Shown piece by piece: positions 54,114-63,698 of a stretch of DNA of 64,000 nucleotides. The stretch is from Micavibrio aeruginosavorus EPB (GTDB lineage: Bacteria; Pseudomonadota; Alphaproteobacteria; Micavibrionales; Micavibrionaceae): NCBI RefSeq assembly GCF_000348745.1, contig NC_020812.1, forward strand, positions 1,621,444 to 1,685,443, written 5' to 3'. The notes under the pieces were generated by a model. The model was not told the DNA's origin. It saw nothing but the letters and a program-made list of their open reading frames with translations, and made no database searches. Position numbers and translations under genes: made by a program. Every line of letters begins with the position of its first letter. The first letter of the stretch is position 1.

Positions 54114-54969
54114 CGCCCCCCGCCGCGTTCTGAAGAACAAGTTCGCTTTATGCGGGCTGGCTCTGTCTGCCATCTCCATGGTCGTCCTGACGATTTTGAT
54201 CAACACGCCCGCCTTTGCGCAAAGCGTGACATTGGATATGGGCGCAGGCGCGCAGGATGGAACGGTCAGTGGCCGCGTCATTCAATTGGTGGCGTTGCTG
54301 ACCATTTTATCACTAGCCCCATCGATCCTGATCATGATGACGTCGTTTACGCGGATCATCGTGGTGCTGTCCTTCCTGCGGACCGCCATCGGGATTCAGC
54401 AGACACCGCCGAACACGGTCATGATCTCGCTGGCCATCTTCCTGACCTTCTTCATCATGGCCCCGACATTCCAGACCGCGTATCAGGCCGGTGTTGTGCC
54501 ATTGATCGAAGAACAGATTGACGAAGTCGAAGCGTTCAAACGCACCGTCGAACCGTTCCGCGAATTTATGTTCAAACATGTGCGCGAAACAGACCTCGCT
54601 TTGTTCGCGCAAATGAACCAATCCGACCCCTTCCCCAACCCTGAGGCTGTGCCGCTGCAGGTTTTGATTCCGGCTTTTATGATTTCGGAACTGCGCCGCG
54701 CCTTTGAAATCGGCTTTATGCTGTTCCTGCCCTTTGTCATCATCGACATGGTGACGGCGTCCATCCTGATGTCCATGGGTATGATGATGCTGCCGCCCGT
54801 GATGATTTCACTGCCGTTCAAGATCGTATTCTTTGTTCTGGTTGATGGCTGGCACCTGTTGGCCGGGACACTGGTGCAAAGCTTCGATGTCGGTGCCGTT
54901 CCGATCAATATGCCGTCCCCGGCTTTGATCCCGGACGTCCCGGCGGAAGCGATTGGAACCGTTCCTTAA
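54091..54969 (+). CDS. fliP: Flagellar export gate protein FliP
   Basis: A 292-residue protein with a cleavable N-terminal signal (about 1-45). IVVLSFLRTAIGIQQTPPNT, IPAFMISELRRAFEIGFMLF and the final MISLPFKIVFFVLVDGWHLL are diagnostic. It forms the export gate with FliQ and FliR. Coupled to fliO. Confidence 0.97.
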   Translation: MTQTKTDNAPRRVLKNKFALCGLALSAISMVVLTILINTPAFAQSVTLDMGAGAQDGTVSGRVIQLVALLTILSLAPSILIMMTSFTRIIVVLSFLRTAIGIQQTPPNTVMISLAIFLTFFIMAPTFQTAYQAGVVPLIEEQIDEVEAFKRTVEPFREFMFKHVRETDLALFAQMNQSDPFPNPEAVPLQVLIPAFMISELRRAFEIGFMLFLPFVIIDMVTASILMSMGMMMLPPVMISLPFKIVFFVLVDGWHLLAGTLVQSFDVGAVPINMPSPALIPDVPAEAIGTVP

Positions 54970-55460
54970 GCCTTCAATAAAGCGTCAAGATCCAGTGCAT
55001 CACTCTTCATCGCCAGTTCGCCGTCAGGAGTGAACGGCCATTGATCGCGCGGCTTGTCCCAATATAATTCAACACCGTTCTGGTCCGGATCGCGTAAATA
55101 TAACGCTTCACTTACACCGTGGTCGGCGGCCCCATCCAGGGGAATACCCGCGGCCATAACCCGTCGCAACGCATCCGCCAGCAAGGCCCGCGTCGGATAC
55201 ACAATGGCCGTATGATAAAGCCCCGTCGTTCCCTGCGCAGGCGGCCCCCCATTCAGGCTTTCCCATGTATTGAGCGCAATATGGTGGTGGTAATCACCCG
55301 AGGCCAGAAACACGGCCCCACGCCCATAACGCTGGGTAATTCTGAACCCCAGAACGCCATGGTAGAACGCCAGCGCCCGATCAATGTTCGCCACTTTTAA
55401 GTGGACGTGCCCGATACGAACGCCGTCGGCAACAGGGGAAAAATCATTCATGGCAACCAT
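54966..55460 (-). CDS. VOC-family dioxygenase/glyoxalase-like protein
   Basis: A 164-residue vicinal-oxygen-chelate protein. Metal ligands are likely the second H in GHVHLKV, H in LYHTAIV and E in VELYWDKP, as in CatE-like extradiol dioxygenases and relatives. Its 3' end overlaps fliP by 4 bases. The substrate is unknown. Confidence 0.85.
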   Translation of the reverse strand: MVAMNDFSPVADGVRIGHVHLKVANIDRALAFYHGVLGFRITQRYGRGAVFLASGDYHHHIALNTWESLNGGPPAQGTTGLYHTAIVYPTRALLADALRRVMAAGIPLDGAADHGVSEALYLRDPDQNGVELYWDKPRDQWPFTPDGELAMKSDALDLDALLKA

Positions 55461-55526
55461 CCGGGCACAACATTACAACCATCACCTTATGTAGATGATG
55501 GTAAACGGCAATCAAGCCCGGTCAGA

Positions 55527-58500
55527 TTAGTTTGAAGGCTGGTCCGACGCGCGGTAGGTATCCAGAAAATCCTTAAACAGATCAACCTCGGACACCAGGG
55601 CCGCGATGCTTTCGCGGTCGGATGCCAGGGTCGATGTGCGGGACCGCGTCACCACGTCGAACAATTTGGACCGTGACGTTTTCATCATCTGGTCGCCGAA
55701 ACGTTCGCGCATGTTGGCCAAAGCCACACGGTCACCAGCCAGATTGAGGGCGACGGCCCGGTTCAGGATAATATCTGCCTGCGCCTGCGTCAGCGGGCGT
55801 TCCGCAACAATCGCCTGATCAACGATCAAATCCTGCAACGCAATCGCCGCATCCTGCCACCGACCGGCATTCCACGCGATATCGGCGCGCAGACGGTTGA
55901 TATCAGGGGACGGCGGATAGGTATTCAAGATCGCCAGCGCCTCATCCACGCGTTTGAGTTCAGACAAAGCCCGCGCACGCAACATGGCGGCTTCGCGCAG
56001 TTTCTGGTTCACGCTGTCGTCCTTGGGCAACCCGGCATAGGTTGTCGTCGCCTTGTCCAAAACGCGCAGGACCGGATTCGGATTATCGCTGAGCAGGTAA
56101 ATAGCCGCCAGACGCAGCGACGTATCCGCCGCCTCGCGCCCTTGCAAACGATAATCGACCTGATACTGCAACAAGGTCGCCGCACGCCCCAACAAATCCG
56201 CATCAACCAACCGTTCGGCCAGACGGCGGATCAAACGGTTACCGTCATCCCCGTCCGGAGTCAGTTCGCGGAATTCTTCGTAGACGGTGATGGCGTCAAC
56301 CGGGCTCATCTTCTCCAACGCGTCGCTGAGGAACAGATTTTTGAATGAATCCGTCATCATATAGGCGATGTCGTTGGAAATATCCGTGCCCGGGCTCATC
56401 GCCACGGCGTCACGCAGGATGCTGAACCCCTTCATATAACGGGCCTGATCCAGATAAAGTTTGCCAAGACGGGAATTGATCTGGGCCTCCAGCTCGTCAC
56501 CGCGCCACATATAGCGCAAACCTTCCAGACGATCGACCGCCTCCTCCAGCTTGATCGTTCCCTGATCCAGTTGCAGCATGGTCAGGGCCAGACCGGCCTT
56601 GGCCCGATACAAATCATCTTTCCCCGTCAACAACGGCTTCCAGTATTCTTCGGCCTTTGTATATTCTTTGTTTTGACGATGCGCCTCACCGCGCAAATAA
56701 TCCATCGCGGCCACCGTCCACGGCTGCAGATGCTGTTGCTCTTTCTGCAACATCCCCAGCATGGATTCCGCCGCCTTCACCTCACCGGAACGCAGGGCGA
56801 TTTCAGCCAGACGCAACAGCATGCGTTCCTGCAACCGGCGCGGATATTCCGATACAATCGTCATATCGGTCGGTAATAATTTTTTCGCCTGTTGCCAGTC
56901 TTCCAAACCGGCAGCGGCATAGGCACGCCAGTAATCCAGCTCTGGATAATCTTTCAGCGCCGCGGTGTTCAGGTCCCGGAAACCATCTTCGAACATGCTG
57001 GCCATGCTGAGCGCAACACCGCGCAGGGCCAGAAATTCGGGGCTTTCCTTGATATCCGGCATTTCACTTTCGGCAAAACGCAACAGGCCGACGGCTTCTT
57101 GTCCGCGATCATTGGCCATGTTCATTTTGGCCATCATCAACAAATCCTGCACGCGGCCGGACTTATCCTTATCCGCCATACCCGCCAGCAGGATATGCTG
57201 GTTATCATGCAGGGCGTTTAATCCCCCCATCATCCAGCGGTTAAAATCAAACATGCGCGGCGTTTTCGTCGGGTCTGTGGCCGCCGGGTTTTCGGTTTCG
57301 CCCGTGGTTTTCTGTTCAATAATCCGTTGCGTCACATCGCGCATGCGCGATAAGGCCAAACCACCCGGACGCGTCACCGCAACACCGCCCGCACGTTTTT
57401 CAAATTTCACATCATCGGCCTTCGGCACAATCGCCAAACCAATGGATGAATTTAATTGTTCAAAATCGACGAAATTCCGTTCCGTTCCGGCGAACTGGTC
57501 CGCCGCATCGACCGTGGCCACCAAAATTGTGTCACCCACGTCGGGATCAACAATACTCAGGTTTTTGGTCACCAAGGGCATCGCCCACGCCATCGCCCCG
57601 CCGCGAATATCATCGCCGGACTTAAATTCGCGCGTCGGTGGCGTCGGTTCAACGGCCTTGTCCTTTGGCGATACAATCACACGCCAGATCAAGCCCCCGC
57701 CCTCGCCCTCAATCGTCGCGGTTCCGGGCATGCGTGTGCGATACGCCACGCCGCCTTCGGATGTTGCAACCTTTTCAAACGGCGTAAACTCTTCCTTCTT
57801 CGGCCCGTTAATTTGCGGCAGAACCGATAAAGACGGGCGATCAATCACCAACCACAAATACCCATTGCGCTCAAACGCGGCCAGCCCCATTTCCTCGGTC
57901 GAGGACACGGTAATGACATGCGGGTCCGCGATGCGGGCCGCCTCCTGCTCCAGCACCGTCGGGCCCTGATCGACCACGGCGACAGCTTCGGGCGCAGATT
58001 CAGCAGCGGCAACAGGTGCCGATGTCGTTTCAGCAGGCGTTGATACAGGTGCGGCATCGACCACAGGCGGTGTTGCAGCGGGCTTTGCCGTTGGCGTTGG
58101 GGCCTTTGTCGCCTGAACGGGTTTTTCTTCCGTTGGTTTCGCGGACACCGGTGCTGCAACAGCTTTCGTCCCGGTCGCGGAATTGTAAACATCCACCACC
58201 ACGCGATCACCGATCAGGAAATGGCGATATTTGCTGTCCGCCGGAATGCGAATACGAATTTTCAAATTCTCGCCATCGGCGGATAATTTTTCAACCGACG
58301 CAACGTTGGGTAATTTTTCAACCGCCGTGAGATCAGGCACCGCATTTTTGCGGAAGGTCAGATCGAGAACACCCGGTTCCGTTTGCTGCAAATCATATGG
58401 CGCGGATGTACCCCAATCGAACACCACGCGCGAATAATCCGAATGTGTCCCGGTGCGAATGGACACACGGTCCTGGGCCCATGCCATGGGCATGAGCGCC

Positions 58501-58538
58501 GTCAAACAAACGCCGGTGAGCAAAAACAGACGCACCAT
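55527..58538 (-). CDS. Exported AMIN-like and TPR-like repeat protein in the flagellar locus
   Basis: A 1003-residue precursor with signal peptide (1-21, ending AWA). Residues about 22-120 resemble an AMIN domain (SIRTGTHSDYSRVVFDWG, VVDVYN). A Pro/Ala-rich linker (about 122-190) follows, a second beta-rich segment (about 200-400) and helical TPR-like repeats (about 440-1000). AMIN domains bind peptidoglycan or secretin-like partners. It lies 40 bases downstream of motB on the same strand, so a role in motor assembly or wall anchoring is likely. Confidence 0.8.
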   Translation of the reverse strand: MVRLFLLTGVCLTALMPMAWAQDRVSIRTGTHSDYSRVVFDWGTSAPYDLQQTEPGVLDLTFRKNAVPDLTAVEKLPNVASVEKLSADGENLKIRIRIPADSKYRHFLIGDRVVVDVYNSATGTKAVAAPVSAKPTEEKPVQATKAPTPTAKPAATPPVVDAAPVSTPAETTSAPVAAAESAPEAVAVVDQGPTVLEQEAARIADPHVITVSSTEEMGLAAFERNGYLWLVIDRPSLSVLPQINGPKKEEFTPFEKVATSEGGVAYRTRMPGTATIEGEGGGLIWRVIVSPKDKAVEPTPPTREFKSGDDIRGGAMAWAMPLVTKNLSIVDPDVGDTILVATVDAADQFAGTERNFVDFEQLNSSIGLAIVPKADDVKFEKRAGGVAVTRPGGLALSRMRDVTQRIIEQKTTGETENPAATDPTKTPRMFDFNRWMMGGLNALHDNQHILLAGMADKDKSGRVQDLLMMAKMNMANDRGQEAVGLLRFAESEMPDIKESPEFLALRGVALSMASMFEDGFRDLNTAALKDYPELDYWRAYAAAGLEDWQQAKKLLPTDMTIVSEYPRRLQERMLLRLAEIALRSGEVKAAESMLGMLQKEQQHLQPWTVAAMDYLRGEAHRQNKEYTKAEEYWKPLLTGKDDLYRAKAGLALTMLQLDQGTIKLEEAVDRLEGLRYMWRGDELEAQINSRLGKLYLDQARYMKGFSILRDAVAMSPGTDISNDIAYMMTDSFKNLFLSDALEKMSPVDAITVYEEFRELTPDGDDGNRLIRRLAERLVDADLLGRAATLLQYQVDYRLQGREAADTSLRLAAIYLLSDNPNPVLRVLDKATTTYAGLPKDDSVNQKLREAAMLRARALSELKRVDEALAILNTYPPSPDINRLRADIAWNAGRWQDAAIALQDLIVDQAIVAERPLTQAQADIILNRAVALNLAGDRVALANMRERFGDQMMKTSRSKLFDVVTRSRTSTLASDRESIAALVSEVDLFKDFLDTYRASDQPSN

Positions 58539-58578
58539 TCGAAAATCCGGATTATTCCCCTAAGGACACACTTGAAAT

Positions 58579-59442
58579 TTATGGAAAAGCGGAGTCGGGA
58601 TACACGCGCTCCGCCCGCCAATCGTAGTTCATTATAACAATATCCACGCGTCTGGACAGGTCCAGTCTGCGATCTTCGGGCAAAGACGTGCCAATATCGT
58701 CATAGCGCCCCCGCCCCGCCCCCTGAATCGTCACCGGATAGGTGTAGCCAACATTGTCCAATATGGCCGCAACGGCGGCCGCGCGCGCCATCGACACATC
58801 CCAATTTGTCGTAAAACCAAAATCCTTCGCCGTATCCATAGCACTGGGGTCGGCATGCCCGACCAGTGTGATTTTGTTTTTAATCCGCGCCAGCGTGGCG
58901 GCAAGACTGTACAGCGCTTTGCCCCCCTCGTCCTTTACGCTGGCCTGCCCCGGTTCAAACAACAAATCTTCCGGCAGGGATATGATCAGCGAATCATAAC
59001 GCGGGATCAAAACCACGCGCCCGGCCAAATCGGTATGACGATCAATCACCGATTGGATCAAAGCTTGCAGATAACGAATATCCAACGCCTGATCAAAATT
59101 GATTTTGGCGATATTGATCGTTTCTTCCGGCCCGGCATTCATTTGCGCGCCATAGAAACGGTTAAATTCCTGTTGCAGGGCCGAGGTGATTTCAGAGAAT
59201 GATTTTTTCTCCGGCTCGGACATTGCAAACAACAGGACGAAGAACGTCAACATCAACGCCATCACATCCGTGAAGGTCGTCAGCCACAAAAACGGATTCC
59301 CTTCAGCCGCAGCATCCCCCATGCGGCGATTGCTGCGCCGAGGCACTTTTTTGGGCGCGCCTGCAACATCAAACGCATGCTTGGCTGTACGTTTAGGGGG
59401 CGTTGCCATCATCGCCCCCATTATCAACCGGGGTTTGTTCAT
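58579..59442 (-). CDS. motB: MotB-like flagellar stator protein with OmpA domain
   Basis: A 287-residue protein. The single membrane helix FLWLTTFTDVMALMLTFFVL (51-70) holds D59, which fits the proton-path aspartate of MotB. The C-terminal OmpA-like wall-binding domain has ITLVGHADPSAMDTAKDF and RRVDIVIMNYD. An alternative ATG near 59409 is possible. It overlaps the next upstream gene by 50 bases. Confidence 0.88.
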   Translation of the reverse strand: MNKPRLIMGAMMATPPKRTAKHAFDVAGAPKKVPRRSNRRMGDAAAEGNPFLWLTTFTDVMALMLTFFVLLFAMSEPEKKSFSEITSALQQEFNRFYGAQMNAGPEETINIAKINFDQALDIRYLQALIQSVIDRHTDLAGRVVLIPRYDSLIISLPEDLLFEPGQASVKDEGGKALYSLAATLARIKNKITLVGHADPSAMDTAKDFGFTTNWDVSMARAAAVAAILDNVGYTYPVTIQGAGRGRYDDIGTSLPEDRRLDLSRRVDIVIMNYDWRAERVYPDSAFP

Positions 59443-60166
59443 TATTCCCCGGCATGATTATTTTTGACGCATCAATTTTTTCGTAGCGCAGGAAGAACAA
59501 ATCAACCATCGCCTCATCGCCCTGTTGCACCGATGCCGTGATCTGCTTGGCGGGCAGGCCCGCCTTCTCAATCGTTTCGGCCATAGCATCGACGGCACGG
59601 ATCGTGCCTTGCAGGGCTTGTGGTGCCAACCGTTGCATCCGCGCCGGGTTTTCCGTGACATTATAGGTGATTTCCATGCGGAACGGTTGCCCCCGGTCTT
59701 CGGACCGCAACATCACCACCAATGTCGGCAGGAAATAATTTTGAAAGGCGGACTCCTTGTTCGTTCCCGCCGGGGCCACGCGCTGGCCAATCGCGGTCAC
59801 GGCCCGTTCGAACGCATCGCGCGGGACGCGCACATGCATCATGCCGCGCTCCTTGTTCATCACCACTTCATAAGACGGGATCTGTGCCTGAAACAGGCCA
59901 CTCACACGATCCAACGTATCGCCGTCATAAATTGATGTTTCAATCGACTTCGTCACCGACGGGCGCATATCACCGCGTTGGATAATTTTGGATGCAAAGG
60001 TGAATTCCAGACTTTCCATCACATTCCGGGCCTTCAATTCTTCGAATGTGGAAATGGAATTCAGAACGATGAAAAACGCCAGCAACATAATGAACAACGA
60101 CAGCCCCAGAAGCTGGGATGCCAGCCCCTGCCCCTGTGGTTCAATATTCTTGCGTCTACGTCTCAT
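59393..60166 (-). CDS. Second MotB-like membrane protein without the helix aspartate
   Basis: A 257-residue protein with a basic N-terminus, one membrane helix (about 18-40) and a periplasmic domain. The helix LLGLSLFIMLLAFFIVLNSI has no Asp, so it cannot carry protons in the way MotB does. The C-terminal part is less clearly OmpA-like. It overlaps motB by 50 bases, so it may form a heteromeric stator or accessory with it. Confidence 0.75.
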   Translation of the reverse strand: MRRRRKNIEPQGQGLASQLLGLSLFIMLLAFFIVLNSISTFEELKARNVMESLEFTFASKIIQRGDMRPSVTKSIETSIYDGDTLDRVSGLFQAQIPSYEVVMNKERGMMHVRVPRDAFERAVTAIGQRVAPAGTNKESAFQNYFLPTLVVMLRSEDRGQPFRMEITYNVTENPARMQRLAPQALQGTIRAVDAMAETIEKAGLPAKQITASVQQGDEAMVDLFFLRYEKIDASKIIMPGNNEQTPVDNGGDDGNAP

Positions 60167-60178
60167 GAAATCTGCCGA

Positions 60179-60928
60179 TCAGTTTTGCGGCAACATTGGC
60201 ATTTTTTTCTGTTCCGCCATCAAGATGGTCACCGTGCGGGCGCGTTCGGCGTCCATCTCGGCCAGAATGGGGGCGGATTTCCGTTCCGACATGCGCGTCA
60301 TCACCGCAATCAAAACATCCAGATCCAGCGTGTTGAAAATACGCGCCGCGTCTTTGGCCTTCATGCCTTCGTAAATTTTGACCAGGCTGGCAATCCGGGC
60401 CTCTTCTTCCTCGGATCGTTTTTGCATCAGCCCTTCGATTTCCGTGCGTACCGTATTCAACTCGCGCAGTTTTTGATCCAGCTCACGTTCCGCCGCGCTC
60501 AACAACGCTTCACGGACGGCCATTTCTTTTTCCTTGGCATCCAACTGGTCACGGCGTTTGGCCAGATCCTGATAAATTTCTGCTTTCACGGATGAATAAT
60601 CGATGTCGGTGTCACCGGCATCTTTCCATTCGACGGATTCGGCATCATCAAATTCGGGTTTCGGCTTGATCTCTTCACCCGGCGCGTCCAGGTCCAGACG
60701 GCCCGGGATTTCATCCCCGGCGGCGGCCACTTCACCCTCTTTCGCGGCGGCTTCGGTCGGCGATATGGCCGGAGGGGCCGCATGTTCGTCCTCATGCACT
60801 TCTTCCTGGGCCATGGCGGAGCCCATATGCCCCAAACCATAGGCGAAATCCCCCACGCGCACGGCAAACGCCATGCTGGCCACAATGACCAGCATAGGCA
60901 TCATTCGTATTTTACTGCGCAGGTTCAT
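60179..60928 (-). CDS. MotE-like flagellar motor chaperone
   Basis: A 249-residue protein: N-terminal membrane anchor or signal (about 8-25), an Ala/Glu/Pro-rich linker, a coiled coil (about 115-170: AKRRDQLDAKEKEMAVREAL), and a C-terminal MgtE_N-like helical domain (KIYEGMKAKDAARIFNTLDL, VLIAVMTRMSERKSAPILAE). This is the form of MotE, which stabilises MotC in rhizobia. It precedes the MotB-like genes. Confidence 0.82.
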   Translation of the reverse strand: MNLRSKIRMMPMLVIVASMAFAVRVGDFAYGLGHMGSAMAQEEVHEDEHAAPPAISPTEAAAKEGEVAAAGDEIPGRLDLDAPGEEIKPKPEFDDAESVEWKDAGDTDIDYSSVKAEIYQDLAKRRDQLDAKEKEMAVREALLSAAERELDQKLRELNTVRTEIEGLMQKRSEEEEARIASLVKIYEGMKAKDAARIFNTLDLDVLIAVMTRMSERKSAPILAEMDAERARTVTILMAEQKKMPMLPQN

Positions 60929-60964
60929 AAAGAGTTACCCCAAAGAAATCAGATAGCCGCCGGA

Positions 60965-61540
60965 TTAACGGCGGCCTTTATTGATGGCGGCGAACAATTC
61001 GCGTTCGGCCTTGCTGTGGAACATATCGGCGTCATCATCACCAGCAGACAGATCATCCGCGGCCAGATCGGCCCCCGCATCGTCATCTTCAAATTCGCGG
61101 TCACGAATATTGAATCCAGCGATGGCCGGCTCCTTGCGTTTCACACTGGCGGCCACAGCGCCCAGACCTTGTGACGCCGCACCAGTCGTATCAACCCGCG
61201 CCGCCGCATCACGGCCGCGATCGGCCAGACGTTCCAGACGCGCGGCCAGATTGTCACCGGCCTCGGTCATGATATTCAGTTCATCGGCCTGAATGCGCGC
61301 CTTGTTCATGCGTTCCTGCAATTCCGCACCGGCTTCGCGGGATGCGGATTTCATGCCAGCAATGGCTGCTTCGGCCCGGTCGATGTTGCGCGACAAATCC
61401 TGGACCAGCTTGTCCAGTTCCTTGCGGCTGCTGCGAAACGCGGCCATGTTCGACGACAGGCGCACGGAAAAGAAAATCGTCACCGCCAGAAACAGCAGGA
61501 CAATCCCATCCAAAATCATGCCAATCAATGCGCCGTCCAT
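60965..61540 (-). CDS. DUF6468 domain protein
   Basis: A 191-residue protein with an N-terminal helix (LIGMILDGIVLLFLAVTIFF) and a long coiled coil (RKELDKLVQDLSRNIDRAEA). This family lies between fliM and motE in many alphaproteobacteria. It starts 2 bases after the fliM stop. Function unknown but flagellar by context. Confidence 0.85.
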   Translation of the reverse strand: MDGALIGMILDGIVLLFLAVTIFFSVRLSSNMAAFRSSRKELDKLVQDLSRNIDRAEAAIAGMKSASREAGAELQERMNKARIQADELNIMTEAGDNLAARLERLADRGRDAAARVDTTGAASQGLGAVAASVKRKEPAIAGFNIRDREFEDDDAGADLAADDLSAGDDDADMFHSKAERELFAAINKGRR

Positions 61541-61542
61541 GA

Positions 61543-62652
61543 TTATTGATCATCCTTTTCCGGCGGGATGTAGCGTTCAACGCGCACGGCAATGTTGCCC
61601 TGCTTCTGGCCCACGGGCCCGCGGAACATCGGGAAATGGCCGCAGCGCAATTCCAGATCATCATCCACACTTGTATTAAAGACCACGCGCGTGCCGACTT
61701 TCCAGTTCAGCAGATCGTGCAAAGACACCGTTTTTTCGGCCAGAACCGCCTGCAACTGCACCTCGGTTTTGTACAGTTCCTGGGTCAAGTGGTTTTCCCA
61801 GATCGAGTCACGACCGAATTTTTCACCCATGAACATCTGCAACAGCAATTCACGGATCGGTTCCAGCGTCGCATACGGGATCAGAATTTCAATACGCCCG
61901 CCGCGATCACCCATATCCACGCGCAGACGGGCCAGAACGCACGCGTTGCCCGATTGCGTAATCGTGGCGAAACGCGGGTTGGTTTCCATGCGGTCCAACT
62001 GGAAGCTGACCGGGGCCAACGGGTCAAACGCGGTGGACAGATCGCTGAGCGTCACGCCCACCATACGTTCCACCAATTTGGTTTCAATGGTTGTGTAGGG
62101 ACGCCCCTCGACACGAATGGCGGGTGTGCCCTTACGTCCGCCCAGCAGCACGTCCACGACCGAATAAATCAGCGCGGAATCCGTGACCAGAAGACCATTG
62201 TTATCCCACTCCTCCGCCTTGAACACCGACAACATCGCGGGCAGCGGGATGGAGTTCATATAATCGCCAAAACGCACCGTGGACACCTGATCCAGCGACA
62301 CTTCAACGTTATCGGATGTCAGATTGCGCAGGGATGTGGACATCAAACGCACCAGACGGTCGAACACAATGTCCAACATCGGCAGGCGTTCATAGTTCAC
62401 CATGGCGGAATTGATCAGGGCCATCACGCCCGACATTTCCTCACCACCCGAAATTTCATCGTCAAAACCGAGCAGAGAGTCGATCTCATCCTGGTTCAGG
62501 ATGCGGGTGCCGCCATCTTCTTCTTCGTCAAAACCACCGTCGAACGACGGCGTGGCGTCGGCCTGTGCCGCACCGGAATCAGTACCATCGCCCCATTCTT
62601 CCATCATGGCGCGTTCGGCATCGGTCATTTGTTCCAGTTCGGTATCGCTCAT
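61543..62652 (-). CDS. fliM: Flagellar switch protein FliM
   Basis: A 369-residue FliM. The CheY-binding peptide ILNQDEIDSLLGF is at about 51-63, displaced by an acidic extension of some 45 residues. The CheC-like middle has LPMLDIVFDRLVRLMSTSLR and GGRIEILIPYATLEPIRELL, and the end is an SpoA-like domain. It controls rotation direction. Confidence 0.96.
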   Translation of the reverse strand: MSDTELEQMTDAERAMMEEWGDGTDSGAAQADATPSFDGGFDEEEDGGTRILNQDEIDSLLGFDDEISGGEEMSGVMALINSAMVNYERLPMLDIVFDRLVRLMSTSLRNLTSDNVEVSLDQVSTVRFGDYMNSIPLPAMLSVFKAEEWDNNGLLVTDSALIYSVVDVLLGGRKGTPAIRVEGRPYTTIETKLVERMVGVTLSDLSTAFDPLAPVSFQLDRMETNPRFATITQSGNACVLARLRVDMGDRGGRIEILIPYATLEPIRELLLQMFMGEKFGRDSIWENHLTQELYKTEVQLQAVLAEKTVSLHDLLNWKVGTRVVFNTSVDDDLELRCGHFPMFRGPVGQKQGNIAVRVERYIPPEKDDQ

Positions 62653-62741
62653 AATCTTTAAAATCTTGGCGCTGGCCGTTACTCTTTACTGTGTTACGCG
62701 AAAGGCTTTGCAAGCTTCATGCCACAAAAGACCTTATCCCT

Positions 62742-63338
62742 TTATTGTATCAGGATTTCCTGAAACAGGACATCTTTGACCTCAACCGGATAGGCCGCCG
62801 CGTTCACACGGGACAGCAATTCCATTTGCAGGCGGTAAATGCCCGCAGAGCCGCGCAAATCCTTGACGCGCAATTCACGCAAATAGGTCTGGAACTGGTC
62901 CACCACGCGCGGCATCACGGCCTGAACCGCGGCCATATCGGTCTGGTTTGCCACTTCCAACTGGACCTTCAAACGCAGGTAACGCGGCTGTTCATCCGGG
63001 CCGGACAAATTGACCAGCATGTTCGGAATTTCAAGGAAAACCGGACCACCTGTCACGCCACCATGACCATCATCCTTGCCGTGGGCATCGGCTTTTTTAC
63101 CGTGACCATCATCGGCGGCGGCATGTTCTTCGGTGGCTTCACCCTTCTTCAACATTTTGTCGAGCGCGCCAGTGAAATACAAACCACCACCCGCGCCGAT
63201 CAAAAGAAACAGCGGCACAACGGCGAATAAAACAATCTTCTTCGCATTAAACTTCTTGCCACCACCTTCGGCGGCGGCCTCTTCGCCTGCGCCGTTTTCG
63301 GTTTCGGTGTCATCTGTCTGGTCGGCCATGGAACTCAT
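62742..63338 (-). CDS. fliL: Flagellar basal-body-associated protein FliL
   Basis: A 198-residue FliL: acidic N-terminus, one membrane helix (about 32-54), a His/Asp-rich linker (about 70-98) and the FliL domain (LEIPNMLVNLSGPDEQPRYL, MPRVVDQFQTYLRELRVKDL, VKDVLFQEILIQ). It strengthens the stator-rotor interaction. First gene of the fliL-fliM run. Confidence 0.94.
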   Translation of the reverse strand: MSSMADQTDDTETENGAGEEAAAEGGGKKFNAKKIVLFAVVPLFLLIGAGGGLYFTGALDKMLKKGEATEEHAAADDGHGKKADAHGKDDGHGGVTGGPVFLEIPNMLVNLSGPDEQPRYLRLKVQLEVANQTDMAAVQAVMPRVVDQFQTYLRELRVKDLRGSAGIYRLQMELLSRVNAAAYPVEVKDVLFQEILIQ

Positions 63339-63698
63339 CCTGTCTGGGTTGGGGCTGGGAACCTTTCAGGTAAAAAGGCCAGCCCCATGAAATATATAGC
63401 GAATCTATTATCAGGCTATCATACCTTGGCGCGCAAGGCCCCCCTTTCATAAATCCGTTACCGAAATTCGTACCCGTCACATGGAAAAAATTGCCCCATG
63501 CCGGCGCATTTTTGCCCGATCCGGCAAATAGCCGCCCGCCAAGCGCCCGGTCAGGCCCGGGAAGAACAAGTCAACGTATTGATAAATAACAATATTTAAA
63601 ACTGGCACGCTGGGTGCATACCCTTTTGGGGAAGGCTCAGGCCCACAGGCTGAAAGTTTTTCGGAAAATAACTGGGTCAACAAGGGACCAGACAGACA
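63339..63698. other. Divergent regulatory region between fliL and flgF
   Basis: These 360 bases hold no gene that I trust. They contain the sigma-54 promoter for flgF at 63603-63618. On the fliL side I see no clear sigma-54 element. Confidence 0.6.
63603..63618 (+). promoter_or_regulatory. Sigma-54 promoter of flgF
   Basis: TGGCACGCTGGGTGCA contains the invariant GG and GC ten bases apart and the TGGCACG of the -24 box. It lies 81 bases before the flgF start, the distance expected for sigma-54-dependent flagellar genes driven by an FlbD-like activator. Confidence 0.75.
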
